Position numbers and translations under genes: made by a program. From contig NZ_RWIS01000014.1 in NCBI RefSeq assembly GCF_003944705.1, positions 62,001 through 126,000 of the forward strand: DNA of 64,000 bases. Reading direction: 5' to 3'. The notes beneath the pieces are model-generated. The model had not been told where the DNA came from. It did no database searches and saw nothing but the letters and a program-made list of their open reading frames with translations. The stretch is from Hymenobacter metallilatus. Its GTDB lineage: Bacteria > Bacteroidota > Bacteroidia > Cytophagales > Hymenobacteraceae. Shown piece by piece: positions 34,597 to 44,195 of the stretch; position 1 is the stretch's first letter, and every line of letters starts with the position of its first letter.

Positions 34597-37500
34597 CTAC
34601 CCCCGGTCCGCCAGTTCCTGGGCGGCGTTGCGGCGGTGGTAAATCAGGCGCATGCCGCTGGGCAGCACGAACAGCAGCAGCGGCAGCGCCACCAGAAAGC
34701 CGCCGATAACGGCTACCGCCAGCGGCTGCTGCATCTGCGCGCCAAGGCCGATGCCCAGCGCCAGCGGCATGAGCGCCAGGATGGCCCCGATGGCCGTCAT
34801 CAGCTTGGGGCGGATGCGCAGGCCGATGGCGAAGCGGATGGCCGTGTCCACGTCGCCGCTCTCGGCCAGGCTGGCGTAGAACTGGTTGACGGTGAAAATG
34901 GCGTTTTCGGCAATGATGCCCACCATCATGATGATGCCCGTGTAGGAGCTCACATTCAGCGGAATGCCCGTGAAATACAGCCCCAGCAGGCAGCCCGCAA
35001 TGCCCATGACCGAGATGAAGAGGATGAGCAGCGAAATCAGCCACTCCCGGAACAGGAACAGCAGCACGGTGAACACCAGTAGCGAGGCCGTGAGCAGAAT
35101 CAGCTCCAGCTCCCGGAACGAGGCCTGCTGCTCGGCGTAGGCCCCGCCGTACACCACGGTGTAGCCGGGGGGCAGGTTGAGCTGCCGGCCCAGCTGCTGC
35201 TGCAATTCCTTGATGGCGCTGCCCAAATCGCGCCCGTTGAGGCGGGCGGTGAGCACCACGGCCGATTTCAGGTCCTCGCGGCGCAGGTCCACGTCGCCGG
35301 GCTCCACGGCAATGGCCGTGAAGAAGGGCAAGGGCTTGGCCGTGCCGTCGGGCAGGAAGATGAGCTGCTTTTTAAGCTGCTCCAGCGAGTTCTGCTGGAA
35401 GTCCACGAAGCGCAGCAGCACCTGGCGCATCTGCTCGCCGTCCTGCACCTGGCCCACCTGCACGCCGCCGAGCATGGCGCTCTGGGCGGGCGAGAAGCTG
35501 GCCTGGCTGGCCCCGGTGCCCACCAGTGGCACCCCGCCCGTGAGCACGCTGAGTTGGGCCTGAAAGTCGGTGGGCGTGATTTTGTACACCCCCAGCTTGG
35601 CCAAATCGGGCCGGAACACGATGCTGGGGCCGGCCACCACCAAGCCGTCCTCCACGTCGGCTACGCCGGGCGTGCGGGCCAGCACCTGGCCCGCCTGGTG
35701 GGCCAGTTTTTCGAGGGTGGCCTGGTTGTCGCCGAAAATCTTGATTTCGATGGGGCTGGGCGTGCTCATCAGGTCGCCGAGCAAATCGGCGATGCGCTGG
35801 CCGAAGTCGATGGTGAGGGCCGGCTGGGTGGCGTTGATGCGCTGGCGCAGCTGGTCGATGACCTGCGGGGTGCTGAGCTTGTGGTCCTTACGCAGCTGAA
35901 TGGAGTAGTCGCCGTAGTTGGCCGGCACCGTGCGGAAGGCCATGCGGATGCCGGTGCGGCGCGAGTAGCTTTCCACCTCGGGGTGGGCGATGATGAGTTG
36001 TTCGGCCTGGCGCAGCATCCGGTCGGTTTCTTCGAGCGAGGTGCCCGGCGGCGAGTAGTAGTCGAGCACGATGGTGCCCTCGTCGAGGTCGGGCAAAAAG
36101 CCGGTTTCGAGCTTGCCCGACACCAGATAAGCCCCGCCGCCCAGCACGAGCACGAACACGATGGCCAGCACCGGCCGGGCAAAGAGCCGCGTGAGCCAGC
36201 CCAGCTTTTCGGCCTGCTCCTCGGCGGCGTTGTGGGCGTGGGCCTGCTTGCCCGGCCGGTAGCCGATGACCAGGTGCAGCACCGGCAGCAGGAGCCACGT
36301 CACCAGAAACGAGCAGACCATGGTAATCTGCATCGTGTCGGACAGCTCCTTGAAGAAGGAGCCGGCCAGCCCGCTCATCAGGCGGAAGGGAAAGTGGATG
36401 ACGATGGTGCTCAGCGAGGAAGCCACCATGGCCGGAAACAGGTCGCGGATGGCCTCGCGCACCACCCGGAACTTGCTTTCCTCGGGGTGCTCCTCGTGCA
36501 CCCGGTATATCTGTTCGATGATGACGATGGCATCGTCGATAATCAGGCCCACGGAGGCCGCAATGGCCCCCAGCGACATGATGTTGATGCTGATGCCGAA
36601 CAGGTAGAGCACCAGCAGCGTGAAGCCCACCGTGACCGGAATGGTGAGCAGCACCACCAGACTGGCCCGCCAGGAGCGCAGGAACAGAATCATGACCACG
36701 ATGGCCAGGGCCAGGCCCTCCACGATGCTGTGCACCACGCTGTCGATGCTGTCGCCCACGAAGGCCGACTGGTCGTAATAGGGCTTTAGTGTCATGCCCG
36801 GCGGCAGCTGGCGGCGCACTTCCTCGGCCTTGGCGTTGGCGTCGCGGGCGAAGTTCACCAGGTTCACGCCCTGCTGCTTCACCAGGTCGAGCAGCACCGC
36901 GTCGTGGCCGTTGGCGTTGATGATGACGAACTCCTGCTGCTCCTGCACGTCCACGCGGGCCACGTCGCGCAGGCGCACCACCCGGCCGGCATCGGCGCGC
37001 ACCACCACGTTTTCCAGGTCGCGTACGTCCCCGAGGCGGGTGTCGGTCAGGGTGAGGTAGAGCCGGCGGAAATTGGCCACGTTGCCGTTGCTGAGCACGA
37101 AGTTGCTGTTGGCGAAAGCTGCCAGCAGCGTGGCCGGCGGAATGCCCAGCGACGTGAGCTTCACCGGGTCGGGAATCACGACGTACTCCTTGGCCTTGCC
37201 GCCGCGCACCACCACGTTGGATGCCCCGGCCACCTGCGAAAACAGGGGCCGGGCCACCAGGTTGGCCGCGTCGCGCAGGGCAATGGGCGAGCGGGAATTG
37301 CTTTCCAGCGTGTAGCCCAGCACCGGAAACAGCGACTGGTTCATGGCCTCGGTGGAGATGGTGACGCCCGCCGGCAGCAGTCCTTTTATCTCGTTGATGC
37401 GGCTTTCGAGCTGGGTTTTGGTGGCGTACACGTCCACGTCCCAGGTCAGGTACACCTCAATCACGCAGGAGCCGCGGCTGGTGCTGCTCTTGACGATGGT

Positions 37501-37860
37501 CACGCCCTTCACCCGCTTCACGGCCGACTCCAGGGGCTTGGTCACGGTTATCATCATCCGGTCGATGGGCTGCTGCCCGGCGTCGGCGATGAGGGTGATT
37601 TTGGGAAAGGTGACTTCGGGAAACAGCGCCGTCTGCATGCGCTGGTAGGCAAACAGGCCGGCTGCCAGCAGCAGCAGGGCCACCAGCAGAATGGGCTTGC
37701 GGTAGGTCTGGAAGTAAGTCGAATCGTTCACATCAGCTAGCGGCGGAGTCGACGGGGAGCCGGCCGGGCCGGAGTCAACGGCGGGCTGCCCGTCGCGGGC
37801 CACGGGATGGGGCACCACTTCGGGCACGGACTGGGGGTTGCTGGGCTGGTCGGGCTTCAT
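34597..37860 (-). CDS. RND efflux permease (second set)
   Basis: 1087 residues with a long Pro-rich cytoplasmic N-terminus of about 45 residues. Helix 4 carries VGLIIDDAIVIIEQIYRVHE, with the intact Asp pair of the proton relay. Other markers are ALFPEVTFPKITLIA and YTGIIMMVGIIAENAIFTVN. It forms an export complex with the adaptor (start codon overlapping by 4 bp) and the TolC protein just upstream. The two-component system at 40.5-42.5 kb lies upstream on the same strand and is the obvious regulator. Substrate is unknown. Confidence 0.9.
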   Translation of the reverse strand: MKPDQPSNPQSVPEVVPHPVARDGQPAVDSGPAGSPSTPPLADVNDSTYFQTYRKPILLVALLLLAAGLFAYQRMQTALFPEVTFPKITLIADAGQQPIDRMMITVTKPLESAVKRVKGVTIVKSSTSRGSCVIEVYLTWDVDVYATKTQLESRINEIKGLLPAGVTISTEAMNQSLFPVLGYTLESNSRSPIALRDAANLVARPLFSQVAGASNVVVRGGKAKEYVVIPDPVKLTSLGIPPATLLAAFANSNFVLSNGNVANFRRLYLTLTDTRLGDVRDLENVVVRADAGRVVRLRDVARVDVQEQQEFVIINANGHDAVLLDLVKQQGVNLVNFARDANAKAEEVRRQLPPGMTLKPYYDQSAFVGDSIDSVVHSIVEGLALAIVVMILFLRSWRASLVVLLTIPVTVGFTLLVLYLFGISINIMSLGAIAASVGLIIDDAIVIIEQIYRVHEEHPEESKFRVVREAIRDLFPAMVASSLSTIVIHFPFRLMSGLAGSFFKELSDTMQITMVCSFLVTWLLLPVLHLVIGYRPGKQAHAHNAAEEQAEKLGWLTRLFARPVLAIVFVLVLGGGAYLVSGKLETGFLPDLDEGTIVLDYYSPPGTSLEETDRMLRQAEQLIIAHPEVESYSRRTGIRMAFRTVPANYGDYSIQLRKDHKLSTPQVIDQLRQRINATQPALTIDFGQRIADLLGDLMSTPSPIEIKIFGDNQATLEKLAHQAGQVLARTPGVADVEDGLVVAGPSIVFRPDLAKLGVYKITPTDFQAQLSVLTGGVPLVGTGASQASFSPAQSAMLGGVQVGQVQDGEQMRQVLLRFVDFQQNSLEQLKKQLIFLPDGTAKPLPFFTAIAVEPGDVDLRREDLKSAVVLTARLNGRDLGSAIKELQQQLGRQLNLPPGYTVVYGGAYAEQQASFRELELILLTASLLVFTVLLFLFREWLISLLILFISVMGIAGCLLGLYFTGIPLNVSSYTGIIMMVGIIAENAIFTVNQFYASLAESGDVDTAIRFAIGLRIRPKLMTAIGAILALMPLALGIGLGAQMQQPLAVAVIGGFLVALPLLLFVLPSGMRLIYHRRNAAQELADRG

Positions 37861-38783
37861 CGTACCACTTTCACTTTAGCGGTGTCGGCCAGGCCGTAGT
37901 TGCCCGCGCTCAGAATCCGGTCCTGCGGGCCGAACACGGGACGCAGGATTTCCATTTGCTCGGGCGTTTGGGTGCCCAGCGTCACCGGGACTTTCACGGC
38001 CGTGGAGTCGTTCACGAGCTTCATCACCCAGTAGTGGTCCAGCGTCTCATCCGAGAGCACGGCCGAGGCCGGCAGCAGCTGGGCCGCCGCGTGGCGGGCC
38101 TTGGTGAGGCGCACCTGCACCACCAGGTTTTCGGGAATCACGGCCGTCACGTTCTGCGGGCGCACCAGGTACACTTCGGCCTGGCCGGGGCTCACGCTGG
38201 CCAGCGGCGCGTCCACGGTGCCCGTCAGGCGGGTGCTGTCGGGCAGCAGGATGGTGACGGTGGGCCGGCCGGCGGCCAGCTGGTGGTACTCGTAGGGCAG
38301 GCTGAGCTGAAACACGAGCTGGCTGCTTTCGGCCACGGTGCACAGCGGCGCGCCTTCGAGCACATAGGCCCCGGGCTGGGGCTGGTCGAGCAGGCTCACC
38401 ACGCCGGCAGCCGGGGCCTTCACGGCCTGCAGGCCGAAGTCGCGCAGGCTGGGGTCGATGCGGTTGATGCTGCCGCCCAGGGCGCGGCGCTCCTTGGTTT
38501 CGAGGGTGAAGAGCACCTGCCCGGCGCTGACCCTGTCGCCGATGCGCACCCGCACGCCGGTGACGTAGGCCGCAATCGGGGCCGTCACGGCGCTTTTGCG
38601 GGGGTAGATGCTCGTGGCCGGGAAGCTCACGAACTCCTCCAGCGGCCGGGTCACGGCCGTCACGGTTTTCACCTGGGCGCGGGGCGGCGGGCCGGTTTCG
38701 TCGGCCGGGGCCTCCGGCTTACAGGCCGAAAGTAGCAAGAGCAGCAAGCCGCCAAAGGCAGCCGAAAAGCGGAAACAGGGCAT
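37857..38783 (-). CDS. RND periplasmic adaptor lipoprotein
   Basis: 308 residues, ATG start of MPCFRFSAAF, with a lipoprotein signal LLLLLLSAC. Barrel-sandwich segments are VTAPIAAYVTGVRVRIGDRV and VKAPAAGVVSLLDQPQPGAY, with almost no coiled hairpin between them, so it is a short adaptor. The C-terminus (PVFGPQDRILSAGNYGLADT) forms the membrane-proximal domain. It overlaps the start of the pump gene by 4 bp. Confidence 0.85.
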   Translation of the reverse strand: MPCFRFSAAFGGLLLLLLSACKPEAPADETGPPPRAQVKTVTAVTRPLEEFVSFPATSIYPRKSAVTAPIAAYVTGVRVRIGDRVSAGQVLFTLETKERRALGGSINRIDPSLRDFGLQAVKAPAAGVVSLLDQPQPGAYVLEGAPLCTVAESSQLVFQLSLPYEYHQLAAGRPTVTILLPDSTRLTGTVDAPLASVSPGQAEVYLVRPQNVTAVIPENLVVQVRLTKARHAAAQLLPASAVLSDETLDHYWVMKLVNDSTAVKVPVTLGTQTPEQMEILRPVFGPQDRILSAGNYGLADTAKVKVVR

Positions 38784-38819
38784 AGTCAAGGGTAAGTGGT
38801 GAGCCGGACCAGCGGGGGC

Positions 38820-40142
38820 CTACCAGTTCCAGTAGTTGTAGGCGTTGATGAGCAGCAGGCGGTTGTTTTCCAGCAGCACCAGGTCGCGGCTGGTGAGGGC
38901 GAAATTCTTGAGCACCTGCACGTAGTTGATGACCGAAAGCTGGCCGGCTATTACTTCCCGCTTGTAGGAATCGAGCAGGCTGCGGTAGGTAGCCACCTGC
39001 TGCCGGGCCAGGTCTTGGCGGGCGTCCAGGGCACGCAGCTCATCGAGCAGGCGGGTGAGGCGCACCTGGTTCACGGCCTGAAAGTTCTGGCGGGCGTACT
39101 GCGACGTGCCCAGCAGCACCCGCGTCCGGTCGCGGCTCAGCTGGCGCTGGTGCCCGTCAAACACCACCCACGAAAAGCTCAGCCCCGCGCTGGTGCCGAA
39201 GCGGTTGGGCAGGTCGGCCAGCGTCACGGCGTTGAAGCCGCCCGTGGCGAAGGCGTTGAGCTGGGGCCGGTAGCGCAGCTCGTAGAACTGCTGGGTCACG
39301 GCCACGTTCAGGCTGTCGAGCCGGAACCGCTCGGCAAACCCCGACCGGACCGGTGCTGGCCGCTGCAGGGCCAGCGCCGGGGCCGGCAGCAGCACCTGCG
39401 CGGTGTCGGCCAGCCCGCAGAGCACGTTCAAATCGAGCAAATCGCGGCGGTAGGCGGTCTGGTAAGTGTTCAGGGCCAACTGCTGGGTCTGGTATTCGAG
39501 CGTGAGCAGGGTGTAGTCGGACTGCTTGAGCAGGCTGGCCTCCACGAGCTTGCGCACCAGCAGGCGTTGCCGGTCCAGGATGCCGAGCAGCTCGCGCACG
39601 TAGTCGAGCTGCTGCACGTCCTGCCGGCAGAGGATGTACTGGTCGCCCACCAGCTTGTCCAGGTCGTGCAGGCTCAGGCGGGCCGTGTTGGTGAGCACCT
39701 GCGCCGAGGCCAGGGCCTGCTGGCCGGCCACGGTGGCGCGGGCCGTGTTGAAGAGTGGCTTGGTGAGCGTGGCCACACCCTGGTAGAGGCTGCCGTTGGT
39801 CAGGTTCACGTCGTAGCCGGAGTAGCGGTCGGCCCCCGCGCCGGAGTAGCGCAGCTCGGTGCGGCCGCCGTCGTGTACCAGCACCGGGGCCACCAGATAG
39901 TTGCCGCTCACCGTGAGCTGGGCCTTGGTGTAGAAGGCCAGCAGGCGCTGGGCTTCGAGCTGGGCGGCCTGGGTCTGGTTGCGGGCATCCACGGCCAGGG
40001 GGCTATTTTGCTGGGCCTGCGCCTGGTAAAAGGGCAGGTCGCGCACGGGCGGCGCCTGGGCGTGCGCCGGCCGCGGGGCCAGGCCCCACAGCAGGGCCAG
40101 CAGCCCGGCCGGGCGGGTCAGGAAGCGCAGAAATCGTTTCAT
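38820..40142 (-). CDS. TolC-family outer-membrane protein
   Basis: 440 residues from the ATG of MKRFLRFLTR, with a signal peptide ending near RPAHAQ. The two-repeat TolC layout is visible (FYQAQAQQNSPLAVDARNQT in the first, FRLDSLNVAVTQQFYELRYR in the second). First gene of the TolC-adaptor-RND operon; 36 bp separate it from the adaptor gene. Confidence 0.85.
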   Translation of the reverse strand: MKRFLRFLTRPAGLLALLWGLAPRPAHAQAPPVRDLPFYQAQAQQNSPLAVDARNQTQAAQLEAQRLLAFYTKAQLTVSGNYLVAPVLVHDGGRTELRYSGAGADRYSGYDVNLTNGSLYQGVATLTKPLFNTARATVAGQQALASAQVLTNTARLSLHDLDKLVGDQYILCRQDVQQLDYVRELLGILDRQRLLVRKLVEASLLKQSDYTLLTLEYQTQQLALNTYQTAYRRDLLDLNVLCGLADTAQVLLPAPALALQRPAPVRSGFAERFRLDSLNVAVTQQFYELRYRPQLNAFATGGFNAVTLADLPNRFGTSAGLSFSWVVFDGHQRQLSRDRTRVLLGTSQYARQNFQAVNQVRLTRLLDELRALDARQDLARQQVATYRSLLDSYKREVIAGQLSVINYVQVLKNFALTSRDLVLLENNRLLLINAYNYWNW

Positions 40143-40166
40143 GGGTACGGTCAAAAGCATGGCTGG

Positions 40167-40379
40167 CTACTCGTCCAGCGCCCGGCATTGCGGGCAGCGG
40201 GGCCGGGTTTCTTCCTTTAGCTTGGGCTCGTAGTATTGCCACTCCCCACTGGCCTTGATTTCCTGCCCAACGGGGCAGGCGTCATTGTCGTGGTAGGGGT
40301 AGCGCTCGGGTTCCGGAGCCGGGGCCATGAGCCCGGTTACGTGGGCGACGTGCCGGAAAAAAGGTTGGGTGCGGGCCAT
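40167..40379 (-). CDS. Small hypothetical protein with a C-terminal CPxC
   Basis: About 70 residues from the ATG of MARTQPFFRH; longer upstream extensions are unsupported. The core reads YPYHDNDACPVGQEIKASGE, and the C-terminus RPRCPQCRALDE. Three cysteines could bind metal. It lies 24 bp before the TolC gene on the same strand. Family not recognised. Confidence 0.5.
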   Translation of the reverse strand: MARTQPFFRHVAHVTGLMAPAPEPERYPYHDNDACPVGQEIKASGEWQYYEPKLKEETRPRCPQCRALDE

Positions 40380-40477
40380 GCTGGTCAGAATTGCCGGGGT
40401 GCGACGGGGCGCTGCCGGGCGGTTGAGCCGGCAAGCAATTGACCAATTCTGAGCAGGTTCGGAGTATGGGCGCGCCG

Positions 40478-41773
40478 TCAGGAAAAGCGGACCATGAACC
40501 GGTGCCGGTTGGGGGCTTCGAAGGTGTAGGCCAGTTCCAGCCCGCAGGAATCGCACACCTGCTGCTCGATGGCCAGCCCCAGGCCCACCCCACCGGGCGC
40601 GCTGAGCGCATCCTTCCGGAAGCGGGCAAACTCCTGGCCCACCGGCAGGGCCACGGGCCGGCCGGTGTTTTCGACCACCAGTTCTGTGGCCGTGAGCTGC
40701 ACCCGAATGGTGCCGCCGGCCACGTTGTGGCGGATGGCGTTGCTGAGCAGGTTGCTGACCAGGATTTCCATGAGCGTCTGGTTGGCACGCACCGGCGCGG
40801 GCGCGGTCAGGGCGAGTTCGATGGTCAGGCCGGCGGCCTCGGCCTGCTCGGCCAGCTGGGCGGCGATGCTTTCCACCACCGGGCGCAGGGTCACGGTGTC
40901 GTCGGTGGCGAATTGCTGGTTTTCCAGGCGTGCCAGCAGCAGCAGGCTGCGGTTGAGGCGGGCCAGGCGCTGGGTCACGGCCACCAGCGCGTCGAGGTGG
41001 CGGGCCTGGGCTTCGGTCAGGTCGGGGCTCTGGGCCAGCAGCTCCAGCTTGGTGTGCTGCACGGCCAGCGGGGTTTGCATCTCGTGGGCCGCGTTTTCGG
41101 TGAACTCCTTTTGGCTGAGGAAGATGCGCCGGTGCTTGCTCAGCAGCTCGGTCAGGGCCTCGTTCAGCTCCCCGAACTCCTGCACGGAACTGGCCGCCAG
41201 GGCCACGGGCGTGCGCTGGTCGAGTCGGAAGCGGCGCAATTGAGCCAGCGTGTCATAAAACGGCCGCCACAAGCGCCGGGCCACGCGCTGCTGCACCAGC
41301 ACCAGCCCGCCGAGCAGCACCACCAGCAGCCCGGCCTGGGCCAGCCCGATGGCGGCCAGCAAATCCTCGTCTTCCACCAGTGAGCTGCGCAGCACCAACC
41401 GGTAGGGCCGCCCCTGGTAGGGCACGGTGGTGATGAGCGTGCGGTAGGGCTCCAGCTCGTGGGCCAGCGAGTCGTAGCGCAGCTCGCCGATGATGCGCTC
41501 CGGCGCGGGCGCTTCTGCTCCCAGCGGGCGGATTTCCAGGTCGCGGTCCAGCTGCATCCACAAGGCCAAATCGGCCGGGGCGGGCACCAGGGGCAGCTTT
41601 TTCATCACCTCCTCGCGGCGCAGCACCAGGGCATCGTCCACATCGGTGAAGTAGAGCTGGCGCAGCACGTAGTAAAACAGGAAGGTGCCGGCCACCAGCA
41701 CGAGGCCGGCGTAGGCCAGCTGGGCGCGCAGGGTGCGCAGCAGCAGCTTGCGGGGGCGGGGCGTGCTGCTCAT
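40478..41773 (-). CDS. Sensor histidine kinase
   Basis: 431 residues. Two membrane helices (LVLVAGTFLFYYVL and AQAGLLVVLLGGLVLVQ) flank a periplasmic sensor of about 130 residues. The phospho-acceptor His is in FTENAAHEMQTPLAVQHT near residue 229; the ATPase domain has NLLSNAIRHNVAG and GGVGLGLAIEQQVC. It overlaps the response-regulator gene by 4 bp. A close paralogue, cut at its N-terminus, lies at 62013-63176. Confidence 0.92.
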   Translation of the reverse strand: MSSTPRPRKLLLRTLRAQLAYAGLVLVAGTFLFYYVLRQLYFTDVDDALVLRREEVMKKLPLVPAPADLALWMQLDRDLEIRPLGAEAPAPERIIGELRYDSLAHELEPYRTLITTVPYQGRPYRLVLRSSLVEDEDLLAAIGLAQAGLLVVLLGGLVLVQQRVARRLWRPFYDTLAQLRRFRLDQRTPVALAASSVQEFGELNEALTELLSKHRRIFLSQKEFTENAAHEMQTPLAVQHTKLELLAQSPDLTEAQARHLDALVAVTQRLARLNRSLLLLARLENQQFATDDTVTLRPVVESIAAQLAEQAEAAGLTIELALTAPAPVRANQTLMEILVSNLLSNAIRHNVAGGTIRVQLTATELVVENTGRPVALPVGQEFARFRKDALSAPGGVGLGLAIEQQVCDSCGLELAYTFEAPNRHRFMVRFS

Positions 41774-42453
41774 GCGGCGGGCAGCTCGAAGCGGTAGCCC
41801 AGCCCGTACACCGTGCGGATGCAGTCGCCCGCGCCGGCCTCGGCGAGCTTGCGCTTCAGGTTTTTGACGTGGGTGTACACCGGCTCAAAGGAGTCGAAGT
41901 GCTCGGCGAGGTCGCCCGAAAGGTGCTCGGCAATGGTGGATTTCATTACCACCCGGCGCTGGTTGGCCAGCAGCAGCACCAGCAGGTCGAACTCGCTGCG
42001 GGTGAGCGGCAGGGGCTGGCCGGCCACGCGCACGGTGCGGGCCAGCAGGTCCACGGCCAGCGGGCCGGCCAGCACCACGTTCGAGCCGTTGAAGTGCCGC
42101 CGCCGCACCAGGGCCGCGATGCGGGCGCTCAGCTCGGAGAGGTGGAAGGGCTTGGGCAGGTAGTCATCGGCCCCGAGCTGCAGGCCGGTGATGCGGTCAT
42201 CGAGGGCGTTGCGCGAGGAGGTGATGATGACCCCATCGGCCTTGTGCCGGGCCTGCAGCTGGCGCAGCAGCTCCAGGCCGTCGCCGCCGGGCAGCGTCAA
42301 ATCCAGCAGGATGCAGTCGTAGTCGCCCAGCAGCATCTTCTCCTCGGCCGCGGCGAAGGTGGCGGCCACCTCGCAGCGGTACTGCTCGCCTTGCAGGTAG
42401 CTCACGAGGCTGGCCGCCAGCTCGGCTTCGTCTTCCACAATCAGAACTTTCAT
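41770..42453 (-). CDS. OmpR-family response regulator
   Basis: 227 residues from the ATG of MKVLIVEDEAEL. The receiver domain has the acidic pocket VEDEAE and the phosphorylated D51 in CILLDLTLPGGDG, with the Lys in DDYLPKPF. The winged-helix domain ends with VYTHVKNLKRKLAEAG and TVYGLGYRFEL. Partner of the kinase overlapping its 3' end, and probably a regulator of the RND operon downstream. Confidence 0.92.
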   Translation of the reverse strand: MKVLIVEDEAELAASLVSYLQGEQYRCEVAATFAAAEEKMLLGDYDCILLDLTLPGGDGLELLRQLQARHKADGVIITSSRNALDDRITGLQLGADDYLPKPFHLSELSARIAALVRRRHFNGSNVVLAGPLAVDLLARTVRVAGQPLPLTRSEFDLLVLLLANQRRVVMKSTIAEHLSGDLAEHFDSFEPVYTHVKNLKRKLAEAGAGDCIRTVYGLGYRFELPAA

Positions 42454-42527
42454 AGAGGTAGCGGTTAGCGGATGGGGCCGGGCAAGCGGCAAGAAAACAG
42501 ATTCGGCGCGGTTCTGGGCCGGGGCCT

Positions 42528-43349
42528 TCAGCGCAGGGGCACGCCGAGCACCAGCCCCACGGCCCCGCCGCTGTAGAACGGGGCCACCATCGCCCGTTCC
42601 TTGAGGCCGCGCACCAGCACCCGGTGCACCAGCGGGTAGGCCCAGTAGGCCAGCTCGGTGGAGAGGATGCCCACGCCGGCTCCGGCCAGCACGTCGGAGG
42701 CCCAGTGCTTGTTGCCCAGCACCCGAATGGCCGCCGTGGCCGTGGCCACCGAGTAGCCGCCGACGCTGTACCACACGCTGCGCCCGCCATACTCGCGGTG
42801 CATGAACGTGGCCGCCGCAAACGCCGCGCTGGTGTGCTGGCTGGGAAAGGAGCTGAAATCCTGGTTGCCGTAAGGCCGCTCCGCCTGCGTCAGGTTTTTG
42901 AGGTTGCTGGTCAGGGTGTTGTTGATGGTGTAGGCCAGAAAGAAAATCACGCCCTGGTTAAGGGTGCTGTGCACGCCCTTCACGCCGGCCAGGCTCAGGC
43001 CCAGCGTGGCCACCGCCGGCACGTGGCGGAGCTGGTCATCGAGCGAGGTCTGAAACCGGGGGAAATGCTCGCGCACCTCTTCCTGCAGGGCCTCGTCGGT
43101 TTCGAACACGTCTACTTTCTCGGTGCCCAGCGCGGCCACGCCCAGCAGCAGCGCCGGCAGGGCCAGCTGCCGCAGCGTGGGCCGGTAGGGGTTGCGGGGC
43201 AGTAGGTTGGCGGGTGTGATGACCGAATCGGCCGGGGTTGGGGTCTGCATTATTGCCTGCGCCCAGCTGGTATTGGGCCAGCCCAATACCAGCAGCAGAC
43301 CAAGAAGCAGGGGGTGCGGAGCACGGGAGCAAAGCATGGCGAAGGGCAT
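42528..43349 (-). CDS. PAP2-family phosphatase (no. 1, exported)
   Basis: 273 residues with a signal peptide (LLLGLLLVLGWPNTSWAQ). All three PAP2 motifs are present: KNLTQAERPYG, FPSQHTSAAF, and IRVLGNKHWASDVLAG. Members hydrolyse lipid or polyprenyl phosphates at the membrane. It lies 13 bp after a second PAP2 gene. The functional link with the fluoride genes upstream is unclear. Confidence 0.85.
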   Translation of the reverse strand: MPFAMLCSRAPHPLLLGLLLVLGWPNTSWAQAIMQTPTPADSVITPANLLPRNPYRPTLRQLALPALLLGVAALGTEKVDVFETDEALQEEVREHFPRFQTSLDDQLRHVPAVATLGLSLAGVKGVHSTLNQGVIFFLAYTINNTLTSNLKNLTQAERPYGNQDFSSFPSQHTSAAFAAATFMHREYGGRSVWYSVGGYSVATATAAIRVLGNKHWASDVLAGAGVGILSTELAYWAYPLVHRVLVRGLKERAMVAPFYSGGAVGLVLGVPLR

Positions 43350-43362
43350 TAAAGTGAAAGGG

Positions 43363-44088
43363 TCAGGCCTGGGGGTGATGCTGATGGCGGTGCGCCTGCT
43401 GCCGTAGCCGGGCGGTGCCCCACCATTCGCGCAGGGCCGGCGAAAACAGCACGTACACGCTGCTTACCCAGCCCACCGAGGCAATCCAGCCCGAGAGCAC
43501 GTCGCTGGGGTAATGCACGCCCAGGTACACCCGGGAAAAGCCCACGCCCAGCACGAACAGCGCGCCCAGTGCCCAGGCCAGCCAGCGCCCGCGCCAGCCC
43601 GCCAGCAGCAACCCCAGCGTCAGGGCCAGCGCGGCCGTGCCCATGGCGTGCCCGCTGGGAAAGCCCGACGAGGATTCGGGCGCCAGCGAGGACCACAGCG
43701 CGGGCCGGGGCCGCCCCAGCAGGGCCTTGGCCAGCAGGTTGAGGGCCGCCGCGCCGCCCACGGCCACCGCGAAGAAGGTCGCCCGGCGGCGCTGCCGCCG
43801 CGCCCACAGTCCGGCCGCGATGAGCCCGCTCACCACGGCCATGATGGGCGGGCCGCCGGCGCGGGTCAGGGCCAGGTTCACGGCATCGCGGGTGGGGGTG
43901 GCGTGGGCGTGCACCAGGCGCAGGGCGGCCGTGTCGCCGGCAAAGCCCTCCCGCTCCCGGATTTCGGAGCTCACTTTCAGGAAGATGCCCCAGGGCAGCA
44001 GCACCCCGAACAGGGCTACCCCCAGCAGGCGGCGGTGCCGGGCGAGCAGGTGGCGGGCAAAGGCGGAGAAGCGGGTGAAACGCGGCAT
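43363..44088 (-). CDS. PAP2-family phosphatase (no. 2, membrane)
   Basis: 241 residues with six predicted helices. Motifs are KALLGRPRPALW, GFPSGHAMGTA, and SRVYLGVHYPSDVLSG. The His-rich C-terminus (HRHQHHPQA) is unusual. It belongs to the line of genes after CrcB and UspA on the minus strand. Confidence 0.88.
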   Translation of the reverse strand: MPRFTRFSAFARHLLARHRRLLGVALFGVLLPWGIFLKVSSEIREREGFAGDTAALRLVHAHATPTRDAVNLALTRAGGPPIMAVVSGLIAAGLWARRQRRRATFFAVAVGGAAALNLLAKALLGRPRPALWSSLAPESSSGFPSGHAMGTAALALTLGLLLAGWRGRWLAWALGALFVLGVGFSRVYLGVHYPSDVLSGWIASVGWVSSVYVLFSPALREWWGTARLRQQAHRHQHHPQA

Positions 44089-44195
44089 GTGGGAGAGGCT
44101 AGGGCCAGGCCGCGTCCACAGCGGCGCGGCAGCCCAAGATTACCCCGGCATTCTGAGCAGAAATTGAGCTTTCGGGCCGGCGCGCGGTTTTTTGG

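Noticed and set aside
35554..36789. 411-codon plus-strand open frame
   Set aside because: Antisense to the RND pump; composition is His/Gln/Gly-rich as usual for shadow frames.
38796..40220. 474-codon plus-strand open frame
   Set aside because: Antisense to the TolC gene with no recognisable feature.
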